DNA of 64,000 nt, from positions 62,001-126,000 of the forward strand of contig NZ_VLLG01000007.1 in the NCBI RefSeq assembly GCF_007830125.1, given 5' to 3'. This document shows positions 8,265-17,518 of the stretch, in pieces. The notes beneath the pieces are model-generated. The model searched no databases, was not told the DNA's origin, and was given only the letters and a program-made list of their open reading frames with translations. Position numbers and translations under genes: made by a program. Numbering within the stretch: position 1 is the stretch's first letter; the number at the start of each line of letters is the position of its first letter. The DNA comes from Chitinophaga japonensis (GTDB taxonomy: Bacteria; Bacteroidota; Bacteroidia; Chitinophagales; Chitinophagaceae).

Positions 8265-8927
8265 ATGCAATTACATTTATACCAATACGCCCAACTGCTG
8301 AGCCTCCTGCTGGCCATCCTGTGCTACAGGGGGCTCATTCAATACAAGCTTTCCCCGTTCCTGCCCATGCTGGTGGTGGTTAACCTGATCGAGATCGCCG
8401 GCACCAATTACAAGCTGCTGGGTTGGATACCCTGGTTATCCAACCACGCGATCTATAACCTGAACCTCCTGCTGGAAACCCCGATGCGGTTATACCTGAT
8501 GGGCGCCATGCTGCAACTGCGCAACAATGAGCGGCCTACCTTTACCGTGATCGCTTTCCTGTGCATGCTGGTGATCCTGCTGAATTACCTGTTCCTGCAG
8601 GGCCCCGCCGTTTTTAATACTTTTTCTTTAATATTGATCCAGATCGTCACCATTGTGCTCTCCTGCTTTACCCTGCTGCGGCTGGCCCTGCGGGAGGAAG
8701 CGGGAGCGAGCCTGTGGAAAGATCCTTATTTCTGGATCAATGCCGGGCTCCTGCTTTTCGCCCTGATCACGCTGGTGATCCTGGGCCTGCAGCAATACCT
8801 GCAGGATCACCGGGTGATGTTATGGAAAAAAAGTTTGTACAAGGCTATCATGCCGGTTCCCAATATCATGTTATACCTGGCTTACAGTTACGCTTTTATT
8901 TTATGCAAGATACCCAGATCCAGATAG
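8265..8927 (+). CDS. Polytopic membrane protein preceding a two-component system
   Basis: 220 residues with about six strongly hydrophobic helices (for example LLSLLLAILCYRGLIQY, VIAFLCMLVILLNYLFL, LILIQIVTIVLSCF). There are no enzyme motifs. It starts 3 nt after the soluble paralogue gene and overlaps the start of the kinase gene by 25 nt, so all four plus-strand genes form one operon. Because the kinase has only one membrane helix and almost no extracytoplasmic loop, this protein may be its membrane sensor. No named family recognised with confidence. Confidence 0.7.
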   Translation: MQLHLYQYAQLLSLLLAILCYRGLIQYKLSPFLPMLVVVNLIEIAGTNYKLLGWIPWLSNHAIYNLNLLLETPMRLYLMGAMLQLRNNERPTFTVIAFLCMLVILLNYLFLQGPAVFNTFSLILIQIVTIVLSCFTLLRLALREEAGASLWKDPYFWINAGLLLFALITLVILGLQQYLQDHRVMLWKKSLYKAIMPVPNIMLYLAYSYAFILCKIPRSR

Positions 8928-9685
8928 TCGTTATCATTATCGCCATTACAGTGGTACTGTTGTTCATCGGCATCCTCTTCCTGGTGATGATCTGGTCGTA
9001 TAACAACAAGAAGCTGCAGATGGCGCGTGAAAAGCAGCAAATACAGGATGCTTTTGAAAAACAGTTGTTACAGTCGAAGCTGGAGATCCAGGAAGAGATA
9101 TTTAACGACATCAGCCAGGAGATACACGATAATGTAGGGCAGTTGCTCAGCTTTGCAAAGGTGCAGCTCAACATCATTGAACAACAGTCCGCCCGTGGCC
9201 GGGAAGACCTGAAAGCCGTGAAAGAGACCATCGGCAGCGCATTCACCGCCCTGCGGAGCCTTGCCAAAAGCCTGAGCAGCGACCGGGTACAGGCGTTTGC
9301 CCTCACGGATAATATCCGGGAGGAAGTGCGACGGATGCAGCGCGCCGGGGTAGACATCGTTTTTAACATCGGCTCCGGGGAGCGACCCGTTAACCAGCAG
9401 TCAAAATTGCTGCTGTTCCGGATGATCCAGGAAGCGCTGCAGAACATCCTGAAACATGCCAGGGCCACACAGGTGGTCATTGACCTGCAATACCAGCCGG
9501 AAACGCTGCAGGTCACCGTGCATGATAACGGCGCCGGTTTTAATGTAGACCAGGAAATTGAAAAGAAGGACGGACTGGGCCTGCAGAACATTCTCAACAG
9601 GGCACGCCTGATCGGCGGTACGGCCACTATCAGCAGCAGCCCTGAGGAAGGAACATCCATTCACATAATTGTACCATATGCCTGA
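8903..9685 (+). CDS. NarL-type sensor histidine kinase (HisKA_3)
   Basis: 260 residues. The open frame extends upstream to 8714, but that part is the shadow of the membrane-protein gene; the ATG at 8903 gives a proper N-terminal transmembrane helix (about 7-31). A coiled stretch follows, then the HisKA_3 phospho-acceptor box ISQEIHDNVGQLLSF with His75, and a HATPase_c domain (N-box EALQNILKHA; G-boxes DNGAGF and GLGLQNI). It phosphorylates the response regulator that overlaps its 3' end by 8 nt. There is no sizeable periplasmic domain, so sensing probably goes through the preceding membrane protein or the membrane itself. Confidence 0.9.
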   Translation: MQDTQIQIVVIIIAITVVLLFIGILFLVMIWSYNNKKLQMAREKQQIQDAFEKQLLQSKLEIQEEIFNDISQEIHDNVGQLLSFAKVQLNIIEQQSARGREDLKAVKETIGSAFTALRSLAKSLSSDRVQAFALTDNIREEVRRMQRAGVDIVFNIGSGERPVNQQSKLLLFRMIQEALQNILKHARATQVVIDLQYQPETLQVTVHDNGAGFNVDQEIEKKDGLGLQNILNRARLIGGTATISSSPEEGTSIHIIVPYA

Positions 9686-10337
9686 CACAAGATATATCGC
9701 CATTGTGGACGATCACACGATGTTCAGGAAAGGACTGGCGGCGCTGGTCAATCTTTTCCCCCGTTATGAAGTATTGTTTCAAGCCTCCGACGGCCGTGAA
9801 ATGATAGAACGGCTGAAGTACCAGCGCCTGCCGGATATTATCCTCCTGGATGTGACCATGCCCCGCATGGACGGGTATGAGGCGGCCGAATGGCTGCGCC
9901 AGCACCAGCCGGACATTCATGTACTGGCCCTTAGCACCATGGAATCGGAGATCGCTATCATCAAAATGATCCGCCATGGCGCCAAAGGATACATCCTGAA
10001 AGACGCCGAACCGGAGGAGCTGAAACTGGCGTTTGACGAAGTGTGCTCGCGCGGCTTCTTTTTTAACGACCTGGTGACCAGGAAAGTGATGCAGTCCATC
10101 AGTCAGCTCGTCAATGAAAACTCCCCCCTGCATGCATTGGTGAAACTGTCGCAACGGGAGCTGGAATTTATCCGGAGGGCCTGCAGTGAAAAGAGTTACC
10201 AGGAGATCGCCAAAGAGATGTTTGTAAGCGAAAGAACAGTGGATGGGTACCGCGAAGCGCTGTTCAGGAAACTGAATGTATCTACCCGGGTGGGGCTGGT
10301 GTTATATGCGGTAAAACACAACCTGGTGGTGATCTGA
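9678..10337 (+). CDS. NarL/FixJ-type response regulator
   Basis: 219 residues. The start is the ATG at 9678, which overlaps the kinase gene by 8 nt; a TTG at 9669 would add three residues. The receiver domain has Asp11-Asp12 and the phospho-acceptor Asp58 (ILLDVTMPRMDG), and a LysAsp after the fifth strand (GYILKDA). The C-terminal LuxR helix-turn-helix reads SYQEIAKEMFVSERTVDGY. It is the output of the operon that begins with the unknown soluble protein at 7707. The divergent region at 7455-7706 is a natural candidate target. Confidence 0.9.
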   Translation: MPDTRYIAIVDDHTMFRKGLAALVNLFPRYEVLFQASDGREMIERLKYQRLPDIILLDVTMPRMDGYEAAEWLRQHQPDIHVLALSTMESEIAIIKMIRHGAKGYILKDAEPEELKLAFDEVCSRGFFFNDLVTRKVMQSISQLVNENSPLHALVKLSQRELEFIRRACSEKSYQEIAKEMFVSERTVDGYREALFRKLNVSTRVGLVLYAVKHNLVVI

Positions 10338-10437
10338 GGCAACCGCCTTTTTCCTCTTTGCGTAAAACATTTTCCCTATCTCGTAAACAACCTAAAGGCC
10401 GGTGGTTTACTTTCACCCGATTTCTGACAGGAAGTAT

Positions 10438-11601
10438 ATGGCAAACGTAAAGAACGTAAAACGCTGGTTCGTGGTCCACAAGTGGACCAGCCTCATTTGT
10501 ACCCTCTTCCTCCTGATGCTGTGCCTGACCGGCCTGCCGCTGGTGTTCTACCATGAAATAGAGGAACTGCAGGGAAAAACGCATACCGCCCCGCCCATGC
10601 CGGAAAGCACGCCGCCGGCCAGCCTGGATGATATTATCCGCGCAGGTCAGCAAGAGCGGCCCAATGATGTGGTAAGGTATGTTTACTGGGACGAGGAGGA
10701 GCCCAACCTGGTGATATTAAACATGGCCGACTCCGTGAATGCCCCCCCGGACGTGTACAAGCTGGTAGTGCTGGATGCCCGCACGGCGAAAGTATTACAG
10801 GCGCCTCCGCCGGACAAGGGCTTCCTGTACATTATGCTGAAATTGCATACAGATATGTTTGCCGGGATCATCGGCAAGCTCTTCCTGGGATTGATGGGAT
10901 TGTTGTTCGTAGCGGCCATTGTTTCCGGGGTGATGTTGTACGGGCCCATCATGCGGCGGTTCAACTTCGGCATGATTCGCCGGGACCGGTCCACGCGCCT
11001 GCGGTGGCTGGATATGCACAACCTGCTGGGCATTGTGACACTGGCCTGGGCGCTGGTAGTGGGGATCACGGGTGTGATCAATACCCTGTCCGATGTGATG
11101 CTGGTGATGTGGCAATCCGGGCAACTGGCGGAAATGGTAGCCCCCTATAAAGATAAACCTCCGGTCACTGGCGAGCTTAGCTCACTGGAATCCGCCATCC
11201 GGACCTCGCGTGCGGCAGCGCCGGGTATGCAGCCCAGCCTGGTGGCGTTTCCCGGCACTCCCTTTACCAGCCAGCATCACTATGCCGTGTTTATGAAAGG
11301 TACCACGCCTTTAACATCCCGGCTGGTAAAACCCGCCATGATAGATGCGCAGAGCGGGGCGCTGACGGATATGCGCAGCATGCCCTGGTATGTAAATACC
11401 CTGTTCATTGCAGAGCCGCTTCACTTCGGGGATTACGGCGGATTGCCGCTGAAGATCCTGTGGGCGCTGTTTGATATCGCTACGATCGTGGTGCTGATCA
11501 GCGGATTATACCTGTGGTTTGCCCGCCGCAAAGCATCTGAAGCCAGGATCAACCGGATATTGCAAAGCGAGGCTGTTACACAGGCCGCACTTTTAAACTA
11601 G
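10438..11601 (+). CDS. PepSY-associated transmembrane protein (iron-regulated/reductase-like)
   Basis: 387 residues from the ATG at 10438; a GTG at 10402 gives an unlikely extension. The pattern is a first helix after WFVVHKWTSL, a PepSY-like extracytoplasmic region (SLDDIIRAGQQERP to VVLDARTAKVLQ), then three further helices. These include LKLHTDMFAGIIGKLFLGLMG, WLDMHNLLG and a C-terminal VVLISGLYLWFARRK. Such proteins occur with TonB receptors and are thought to move electrons or help ferric-siderophore reduction; His residues in the helices (HTDMF, DMHNL) could bind haem. No TonB receptor is adjacent. A small membrane protein gene follows after 3 nt. Confidence 0.85.
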   Translation: MANVKNVKRWFVVHKWTSLICTLFLLMLCLTGLPLVFYHEIEELQGKTHTAPPMPESTPPASLDDIIRAGQQERPNDVVRYVYWDEEEPNLVILNMADSVNAPPDVYKLVVLDARTAKVLQAPPPDKGFLYIMLKLHTDMFAGIIGKLFLGLMGLLFVAAIVSGVMLYGPIMRRFNFGMIRRDRSTRLRWLDMHNLLGIVTLAWALVVGITGVINTLSDVMLVMWQSGQLAEMVAPYKDKPPVTGELSSLESAIRTSRAAAPGMQPSLVAFPGTPFTSQHHYAVFMKGTTPLTSRLVKPAMIDAQSGALTDMRSMPWYVNTLFIAEPLHFGDYGGLPLKILWALFDIATIVVLISGLYLWFARRKASEARINRILQSEAVTQAALLN

Positions 11602-11604
11602 CTT

Positions 11605-11790
11605 ATGATGAAAAGCAATTTCTTTCAACTTTGGGGATGGCCCCTGGTAATGGCGGCACTAACGATCTTCGGGTTGCTGGCGGCGCTTACGGGCACCGGC
11701 ATCTGGCACTGGCTCTCCTGGATAACATTAAGCATACCCGTTGTTACCATCGTCATTTTCCTGTTCAGGAAACAGGCCGTAAAGGCGTGA
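11605..11790 (+). CDS. Small two-helix membrane protein following the PepSY protein
   Basis: 61 residues with two hydrophobic helices (WPLVMAALTIFGLLAALTGTG and the segment around WLSWITLSIPVVTIVIFLF) and a basic tail. It starts 3 nt after the PepSY gene, as small membrane proteins often do after PepSY proteins in Bacteroidota. Probably a subunit or stabiliser of that complex; function not established. Confidence 0.7.
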   Translation: MMKSNFFQLWGWPLVMAALTIFGLLAALTGTGIWHWLSWITLSIPVVTIVIFLFRKQAVKA

Positions 11791-11965
11791 TGAAATACGC
11801 AGCAAAAGCAGGTACGCAATAAAACAAGAAGGCAGGCCACCTACCAACTGACCTGCCGTTCTCTATAATCAAAAACCATTATTACATTGCTTTCTCCGGA
11901 GAAATAAAACTAGCAAATAAATCCGCCCTTTTCGTTAATCATTGGTGAACGGAGCAATTATTATT

Positions 11966-12625
11966 TTAAAATAGCTGCACGATCTTCACGGCCAGGTAAC
12001 CCGAAAGTATGATGCCCAGCGGGGACAGGTACCACCTCAGGGTTTCGTTGGTGCCGCCGGCGCGGAGCGACTGCATCAGGATACTGACCATCTGCAGGTA
12101 GATATAGAGGATGAGCAGGATCACCAGGCCGGCTTTCTGGATCACGGAGGAGATGCCGCCCATCATGATGGTGCTGACCACCTCCTTGCCCAGCAGCAGC
12201 TTGGCGCTGATGAACAGCAGCACGTTCAGCGCGGAGAACGGTACCGCGCACAATCCGCCGGTGAGCAGCTCATCCCGGAAATGGGGCTTCCCCGACAGCA
12301 GCTTTATCCCAAAGGAACATAAGGAGATCCCCACCAGGAAAGCACCGCTGAAGATAGCCCCTTTCATCACGATAGAGAACCAGGGCAGATACGACCTGAA
12401 CTCCGAAGGAATAGAGATGAACGTAAAGAACATGCACACCAGGGCCGCGGAAACTATCAGCACCAGGGCATGGAAATAGCTGCGGTCCGAGCGTTTCAGG
12501 AACAGGGCATGTATGCCTTCCACCGGGGTCAGGAATACCGTTTTTATAAGATCCAGCAGATCTTCCCGGTAAAAACGCTTTACTTCTTCTTTGCTGTCAA
12601 AGCGTACGGCTTGTATTTCTTCCAT
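11966..12625 (-). CDS. YIP1-family-like membrane protein
   Basis: 219 residues. After a charged N-terminus (to about 45) there are five hydrophobic helices with Pro/Gly-rich turns. The LTPVEGIHALF entry and the internal GGLCAVPFSALNVLL look like bacterial YIP1 domain proteins. It is a cytoplasmic-membrane protein with no enzyme motif. It stands alone between the small PepSY partner (plus strand) and the LytTR system (minus strand). The flanking gaps of 175 and 113 nt hold no feature I can support. Confidence 0.6.
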   Translation of the reverse strand: MEEIQAVRFDSKEEVKRFYREDLLDLIKTVFLTPVEGIHALFLKRSDRSYFHALVLIVSAALVCMFFTFISIPSEFRSYLPWFSIVMKGAIFSGAFLVGISLCSFGIKLLSGKPHFRDELLTGGLCAVPFSALNVLLFISAKLLLGKEVVSTIMMGGISSVIQKAGLVILLILYIYLQMVSILMQSLRAGGTNETLRWYLSPLGIILSGYLAVKIVQLF

Positions 12626-12738
12626 AACTGTATGTATTGTGTACTGCTAAGGAACATACATTTACAGGTGCGGACAAGCCATACTTATCAAGCGTTACCG
12701 TTCATTGATTAATTGCTGCAAATGGAGCAATAGGCGTG

Positions 12739-13494
12739 CTACAGCAGTGACTGTACCTTCTGCAGGAATCCTTCCTTGCGGCGGGCCGCCACGGGCAGCT
12801 CCAGCCCGTTCTGCAGCACCACGATCCCCCCTTTGCCCTTATGGTAGCGCCTTATGAAATTGAGATTGACCAGGTGGGACTGGTGGATGCGGTAAAAGTG
12901 ATGGGACGCCAGCAGGTGCTCAAACTCCCCGATGGTTTTGGCTACCAGGAAGCTGTCGCCGTTCACCAGGTGGATGGTGGTATAATTCACATCGCTGTGG
13001 CAGCGCAGGATATCCGGTATATTGACCAGCTCAAAGCCGTGCATGGTGGGGATCATGATCTTTGCCAGCCCCTGGTTATGGAAGCGCATATTGCTGAACA
13101 GCAGCTCCAGCGAAGCCTTTTGCGGAGCGCGGGCAGCCAGGTTGGTTTTCTTTTGGATAGCGGCCACCAGCTCATCGGGATCTACCGGTTTCAGCAGGTA
13201 ATCCAGCGCGCTGAACCGGATGGCCTGGAGCGCATGCTGCTCATAGGCCGTGGTAAAAATGACCGAGAAATCAGGGTCCGGGAACTGCTCCAGCAGCTCA
13301 AAGCCGGTGGCGGCGCCCAGGTGTATGTCCAGCAACACGAGATCGGGCTTTGTATCCCGGATCAGGGCCAGGCCGGCTGCTGCGTCCAATGCATGGCCGG
13401 CAAGCGTTACCCCGGCGGCGCAGTAATGCGCCAGCAGGTCGGCCAGGCGCTCCGCTGCGTGGATCTCATCATCTATAATAACTGCCCGTATCAT
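12739..13494 (-). CDS. LytTR-family response regulator
   Basis: 251 residues. The receiver domain has Asp8-Asp9 and phospho-acceptor Asp56 (LVLLDIHLG), and a Lys in LLKPVDPDEL. The C-terminal LytTR DNA-binding domain runs from about residue 150, with HSDVNYTTIHL, FYRIHQSHLVNLNFI and LPVAARRKEGF. The start codon overlaps the end of the TPR sensor kinase gene by 4 nt, so the two are co-translated. Targets are unknown; LytTR regulators often bind pairs of short direct repeats. Confidence 0.92.
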   Translation of the reverse strand: MIRAVIIDDEIHAAERLADLLAHYCAAGVTLAGHALDAAAGLALIRDTKPDLVLLDIHLGAATGFELLEQFPDPDFSVIFTTAYEQHALQAIRFSALDYLLKPVDPDELVAAIQKKTNLAARAPQKASLELLFSNMRFHNQGLAKIMIPTMHGFELVNIPDILRCHSDVNYTTIHLVNGDSFLVAKTIGEFEHLLASHHFYRIHQSHLVNLNFIRRYHKGKGGIVVLQNGLELPVAARRKEGFLQKVQSLL

Positions 13495-15554
13495 GATTCT
13501 TCTGTGATCAAAGGTAAAGTAAGCTGTACGCCCACGCCTGGTTCCAGGTCATATACCAGCAGGGCCGCATGCCCGTTCTCCCTTTCACTGTTCAGCAGCC
13601 GGAGCCGCTCCCGGGTGATCTGCAGGCCGTATGACCTCCGGCCCGGGTTTTCCTTCACCTGCCTGCCTGCGCCATTGTCCTCGATAGAGCAGCACAGGAC
13701 ATCCCCCTTTGCTGTTATCTGCAGGCGTACATAGCCGGCAGTTGCAGACCTGGACAGGCCATGCCAGATACTGTTCTCCACAAAAGGCTGGAAGATGAGC
13801 GGCGGTATAAAGGTATGGCCCGTGGCCAACTGCGGATCTACCGCAACAATATAATCAAACTTGCGGACCATGCGCATCTGCTCCAGTTGCACGTACAGGG
13901 AAAGGGTTTCCAGCTCGTCCTTCAGCGGGATCAGCTTTTCCCCGGAAAACTCCAGGATGCTGCGCATCAGCCTGGCGAACTTGGACAGGTAGTAGTCTGC
14001 CTGGCGGGTGTCGTGGTTCAGCAGGTACCGGCTGATGGCATTCAGGCTGTTGAAAATAAAGTGCGGGTTCATCTGCAGGCGCAGCACCTTCATTTCTGAC
14101 TCACTGATAGCCGCTTTTAATAGCAGCTCTGACCTGGCCTGCCGGTAATCCCGTCTTTTCTTGTAGATGAAAAAAGCGCCGCCGCCTGCCAGCAAAAGCA
14201 GCGCAGCGGCCGCGAGCGTGATGTGCTGCCTGCTCTTTTGCTGCTGCAGGGCCAGTTGGTGCTGCAGCTCCTTTTTGTCGGCCTCGAACTGCATTTCCTG
14301 TTTCAGGAAAGCGATCTTGCTGTCCTCACCCAGCACGGTATCCCTGAGCTGTACATACTGCCGGTGCAGTTCCAGCGCCTGCCGGTACTGGTGCTGGCCT
14401 TGCCGGATATCGGCCAGGAAGCCGGTGAGCTGCATTTCTCTTTCTTTAAGACGGCTGTCCCTCGCATAAGCCAGTGCCTTGCCGGCCAGCGCGTAGGCGG
14501 CTTCCGTACGCCCGTTCCTGTTATATCCCGCTGCTGCCAGCGCAGTATCGGGGCAATGCATAATCGCTGCCGCCCAGGTGGCGTACAGGGCGCACCGGGC
14601 ATTGGCGTCGGGCGCCTGCAGCAGGATGCTGTCCGCCATCCTGAAGCAATTGAAAGCAGCGCCGTACTGCTGCATAGCGCTGTAGGCGGTGCCCATACCG
14701 GTGAGGTTGCGGGCAATGCCCCGGCTGTATCCTGCCTGCCGGTCTGTAGCCAGCGCCTGCCGGAAAAGCGACAGCGCCTCCTTGTGACGGCCCTGCTCAT
14801 CGTACAGGGTGGCCATATTGGCCTGCAGGTTGCTCCGGGCAATGTTGCTCCCTTCCGGGCCGTAGCCCTCCAGCGCTTCGCCGTAATATTGCAGGGCCTT
14901 GTCCGGCTGCCCCATTTTCTTGTACACCAGCCCGATGTTCTCCAGCGCGGTTAAGGCCGCAGCAGTATTGCCTGCCGCAGGCGCCGCCTGCCTGGCCTGC
15001 TGGAAATAACGGAGCGCACGCGGGTAGTCTGCCAACTGCAGGTAAATAGCGCCGGTGCTGTTCAGGGAGAGGCTCAGGCGCCGCTTGTCATCCTGGCCGG
15101 CCAGCAACGTGTTCACCCGCTGCCGGATGGACAGCGCCTGGCTGTAGTTGCCCCGGTCGCAATACAGGATGGACAGGTTGTGCATAGCGCTTATCTCGCT
15201 GGTGACATATTTCCCTTTACGGGCCAGGGCAATGGCTTTTTCATACCAGGTGATGGCCAGGGAATCGCGGCCCATGCGCTGGTAGTTCAGTGCCTTATAG
15301 TTGAAAGCGGTGGCCAGTGGCCGGAATTGATACCGCTGCGAGGCCAGGCGGATGGCCTTCTCTGCATACTGCAGGCCGGTGGCGGGGTGGGAGGATGCGT
15401 AATAGTAAGCAAGGTCTGTCAGCAATGCCAGGCGCTGGCTGTCCGGCAGGCCGGGCTGCTGCAGCCGCCCTTCCAGGGAATCTGTAACCGCCTGCTGTGC
15501 ATATACACCGGAAAAGCTGATCAGCAAACACAAAAGAAAGCTCAGGTAAGGCAT
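13491..15554 (-). CDS. TPR-containing LytS/YehU-type sensor histidine kinase
   Basis: 687 residues. It has a signal peptide (SFLLCLLISFSGVYAQ), then about ten tetratricopeptide-like repeats exported to the periplasm (about 25-420; LENIGLVYKKMGQPDKALQY is a clear unit). A coiled coil, a transmembrane helix near 460 and the His_kinase domain follow, with QMNPHFIFNSLNAI (His near 497), and an ATPase domain with DNGAGRQ. This is a common Bacteroidota layout in which periplasmic TPRs sense a protein or envelope signal. It overlaps its LytTR regulator by 4 nt. Confidence 0.92.
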   Translation of the reverse strand: MPYLSFLLCLLISFSGVYAQQAVTDSLEGRLQQPGLPDSQRLALLTDLAYYYASSHPATGLQYAEKAIRLASQRYQFRPLATAFNYKALNYQRMGRDSLAITWYEKAIALARKGKYVTSEISAMHNLSILYCDRGNYSQALSIRQRVNTLLAGQDDKRRLSLSLNSTGAIYLQLADYPRALRYFQQARQAAPAAGNTAAALTALENIGLVYKKMGQPDKALQYYGEALEGYGPEGSNIARSNLQANMATLYDEQGRHKEALSLFRQALATDRQAGYSRGIARNLTGMGTAYSAMQQYGAAFNCFRMADSILLQAPDANARCALYATWAAAIMHCPDTALAAAGYNRNGRTEAAYALAGKALAYARDSRLKEREMQLTGFLADIRQGQHQYRQALELHRQYVQLRDTVLGEDSKIAFLKQEMQFEADKKELQHQLALQQQKSRQHITLAAAALLLLAGGGAFFIYKKRRDYRQARSELLLKAAISESEMKVLRLQMNPHFIFNSLNAISRYLLNHDTRQADYYLSKFARLMRSILEFSGEKLIPLKDELETLSLYVQLEQMRMVRKFDYIVAVDPQLATGHTFIPPLIFQPFVENSIWHGLSRSATAGYVRLQITAKGDVLCCSIEDNGAGRQVKENPGRRSYGLQITRERLRLLNSERENGHAALLVYDLEPGVGVQLTLPLITEES

Positions 15555-15704
15555 AAGGAGGGGAACTTGCTCCCGCTAAAGATACACAAAAACGGAAAAT
15601 GGGCAGGGGGGGATACCCCCTCCCCATCCTTAACATTTCCTTAATCCACCCTTAACCTCTCCCTAACACCCGACCACGATATTCGGGGTACAAAACCCTG
15701 ATCC

Positions 15705-15989
15705 ATGCAAAAAGTCATCACCGTTACGATAGACCTGGAAAGATTGCAGGAAGCCGGTCAGCAGGAAAACGGCCATTCCACCTCCTTCGCAAACGAGTTA
15801 CCTGAAATAAACCAGTGGCTGGAAGAAGGCTGGATGATAGAAGAATGGGAAAACCTGAGCGCCAACGCTGTGAATGGCAGCATTACCCTGCTGTTCATCC
15901 TGACCGATGAACTGCTGTACGATATGCCCGAAACCGCCGACGAAGAAGACAGCGAGTTTCAACTGGAAGAAGAGCAGGAGGAAGAATAA
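15705..15989 (+). CDS. Small acidic protein of unknown function
   Basis: 94 residues, highly acidic, with a C-terminal run of Glu and Asp. No signal peptide, helix-turn-helix or metal motif. A middle segment (INQWLEEGWMIEEWENLS) looks amphipathic. It is followed by a good terminator, which supports a real monocistronic gene. No family recognised. Confidence 0.55.
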   Translation: MQKVITVTIDLERLQEAGQQENGHSTSFANELPEINQWLEEGWMIEEWENLSANAVNGSITLLFILTDELLYDMPETADEEDSEFQLEEEQEEE

Positions 15990-16058
15990 TCTGACCTATG
16001 CCCTTTACCTCCGGTCCCGAGCCCCTTTTTGTTTGTTTTTTGCTATGTTAACCAGGAA

Positions 16059-16087
16059 GGGAAGGTTCTCCTTCCTTTTTTGTTTTT
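16059..16087 (+). terminator. Terminator after the small acidic protein gene
   Basis: A 6-bp GC-rich stem (16060-16065 with 16070-16075), loop TTCT, followed by TTTTTTGTTTTT. Confidence 0.6.
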
Positions 16088-16182
16088 ACCTACCTTTACA
16101 CCACGCCGATACAGTGCGTGGCACCGGATTAGTTTTACCTGTGTAATATTTCACAACATCAATACTATTCTGTTTTTGAACT

Positions 16183-17487
16183 ATGGGAACATCAATTACA
16201 TGCCCCAATTGCAAACACCAGTTTGTGATGGAAGATGCTTTTGCTGCTGACATTGAAAAAGAAATGCGGGGAAAACTGGAGTCGGAATGGCGCAAACGGA
16301 TGGATGTTTTGCAGACCGAAAAACAACAGTTGGCCCAGCAGCGCCAGCTCGTAGAGCAGCAAAGGCAGGCACAGGAAGAGGAGCTGAGCAAACGCCTGCT
16401 GCTGGAAAAGGAAAAAATGCAGGAAACCCTGGCGGAGCATATACGCCGGCAGATGGCGGCCGATTTCGAGAACCAACTACGCATGCTGCAGCAGACCAAC
16501 CACGAACAGGAAGAACGCCTGAAAGCAGCCCGCCAGCAGGAGCTGGAATTCCTGCGAAAAGAACAGGAGCTGCGCAACCGGGAAGAAGAGATGGAAATAG
16601 CCATGCACAAAAAAGTGCTGGAAGCCCGCAACCAGCTCACTGAAGTGATACGCAAGGAGGAAGCCGAGCGCAGCCAGCTCCGGGAAACGGAGTTCCAACT
16701 GCGCATGCGGGAAATGGAAAAACAACTGGAAGACCAGCGCAAACTGGCGGAAGAAATGAAACGCCGCGCAGAACAGGGCTCCACCCAATTGCAGGGAGAG
16801 ATCCAGGAACTGGTGCTGGAAGAAATGCTGCAACAGGCCTTCCCCTTTGATACCATCACAGAAGTAGGCAAAGGCATCCGGGGCGCGGACTGCATACAGA
16901 CCATCCGCAACCAGTTTGGCCAGGAATGCGGCAAGATCATCTATGAAAGCAAACGCACCAAGGATTTCTCCCGCGACTGGGTGGAAAAGCTGAAAGCCGA
17001 CATGCGCAGCCAGGGTGCGGACGTAGCCATACTGGTAACACAGGCCATGCCCAAAGACATGGACCGCTTTGGCGAGCGCGATGGTATCTGGATCTGCTCC
17101 TTTGCCGAGGTAAAAGCGCTGGCCCTGGTGCTGCGCGACGGAGTGATCAGGATTGCCGGCGCGCTGAAAAGCCAGGAGAACAAAGGCGATAAAATGCATA
17201 TGCTCTATAATTACCTCACCAGCAGCGAGTTTGCCGAGCAGTGGAAAGCCATCCGGGAAGGGTTCCTGGCCATGAAGCTATCCATACAGAAAGAGCGGGA
17301 AGCCATGGAAAAGCTCTGGAAGGCCCGTGAAAAACAACTGGAAAAAGTGTTGCTGAATGCCGCACATATCAAGGGCTCCGTGGAAGGCATTGCCGGCAGC
17401 GACTCCGTAGACCTGAAGCTGCTGGAAGATGCGGCGGACGAGCTGCTGCCCGGCCCCTCCGATAACGGTCCCCTGTTTGACAAATAA
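16183..17487 (+). CDS. DUF2130 family protein, coiled coil plus nuclease-like C-terminal domain
   Basis: 434 residues. The N-terminus has a CPNCKHQF motif suggesting a half zinc finger. A long charged coiled coil (about 30-215, rich in Glu, Gln and Arg) follows, then the conserved DUF2130 domain. In that domain GADCIQTIRN (about 233-242) followed by KIIYESKRTKDF (about 252-263) gives an Asp...Glu-x-Lys pattern like PD-(D/E)XK nucleases; GADVAILVTQAMP and DGIWIC also fit. Known family members are cytoplasmic and uncharacterised. The gene stands alone ahead of a HAD phosphatase gene 31 nt downstream. The nuclease reading is inference. Confidence 0.85.
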   Translation: MGTSITCPNCKHQFVMEDAFAADIEKEMRGKLESEWRKRMDVLQTEKQQLAQQRQLVEQQRQAQEEELSKRLLLEKEKMQETLAEHIRRQMAADFENQLRMLQQTNHEQEERLKAARQQELEFLRKEQELRNREEEMEIAMHKKVLEARNQLTEVIRKEEAERSQLRETEFQLRMREMEKQLEDQRKLAEEMKRRAEQGSTQLQGEIQELVLEEMLQQAFPFDTITEVGKGIRGADCIQTIRNQFGQECGKIIYESKRTKDFSRDWVEKLKADMRSQGADVAILVTQAMPKDMDRFGERDGIWICSFAEVKALALVLRDGVIRIAGALKSQENKGDKMHMLYNYLTSSEFAEQWKAIREGFLAMKLSIQKEREAMEKLWKAREKQLEKVLLNAAHIKGSVEGIAGSDSVDLKLLEDAADELLPGPSDNGPLFDK

Positions 17488-17518
17488 GGATTTTATAAGA
17501 TTTGTCTATCTTTAATCC

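Noticed and set aside
11831..11857. Hairpin GGCAGG/CCTGCC after the PepSY partner gene
   Set aside because: Only 6 bp with a long loop and no T-tract, so not called a terminator.
14223..14954. Plus-strand open frame of 243 codons
   Set aside because: Antisense to the TPR kinase gene; no recognisable domain.
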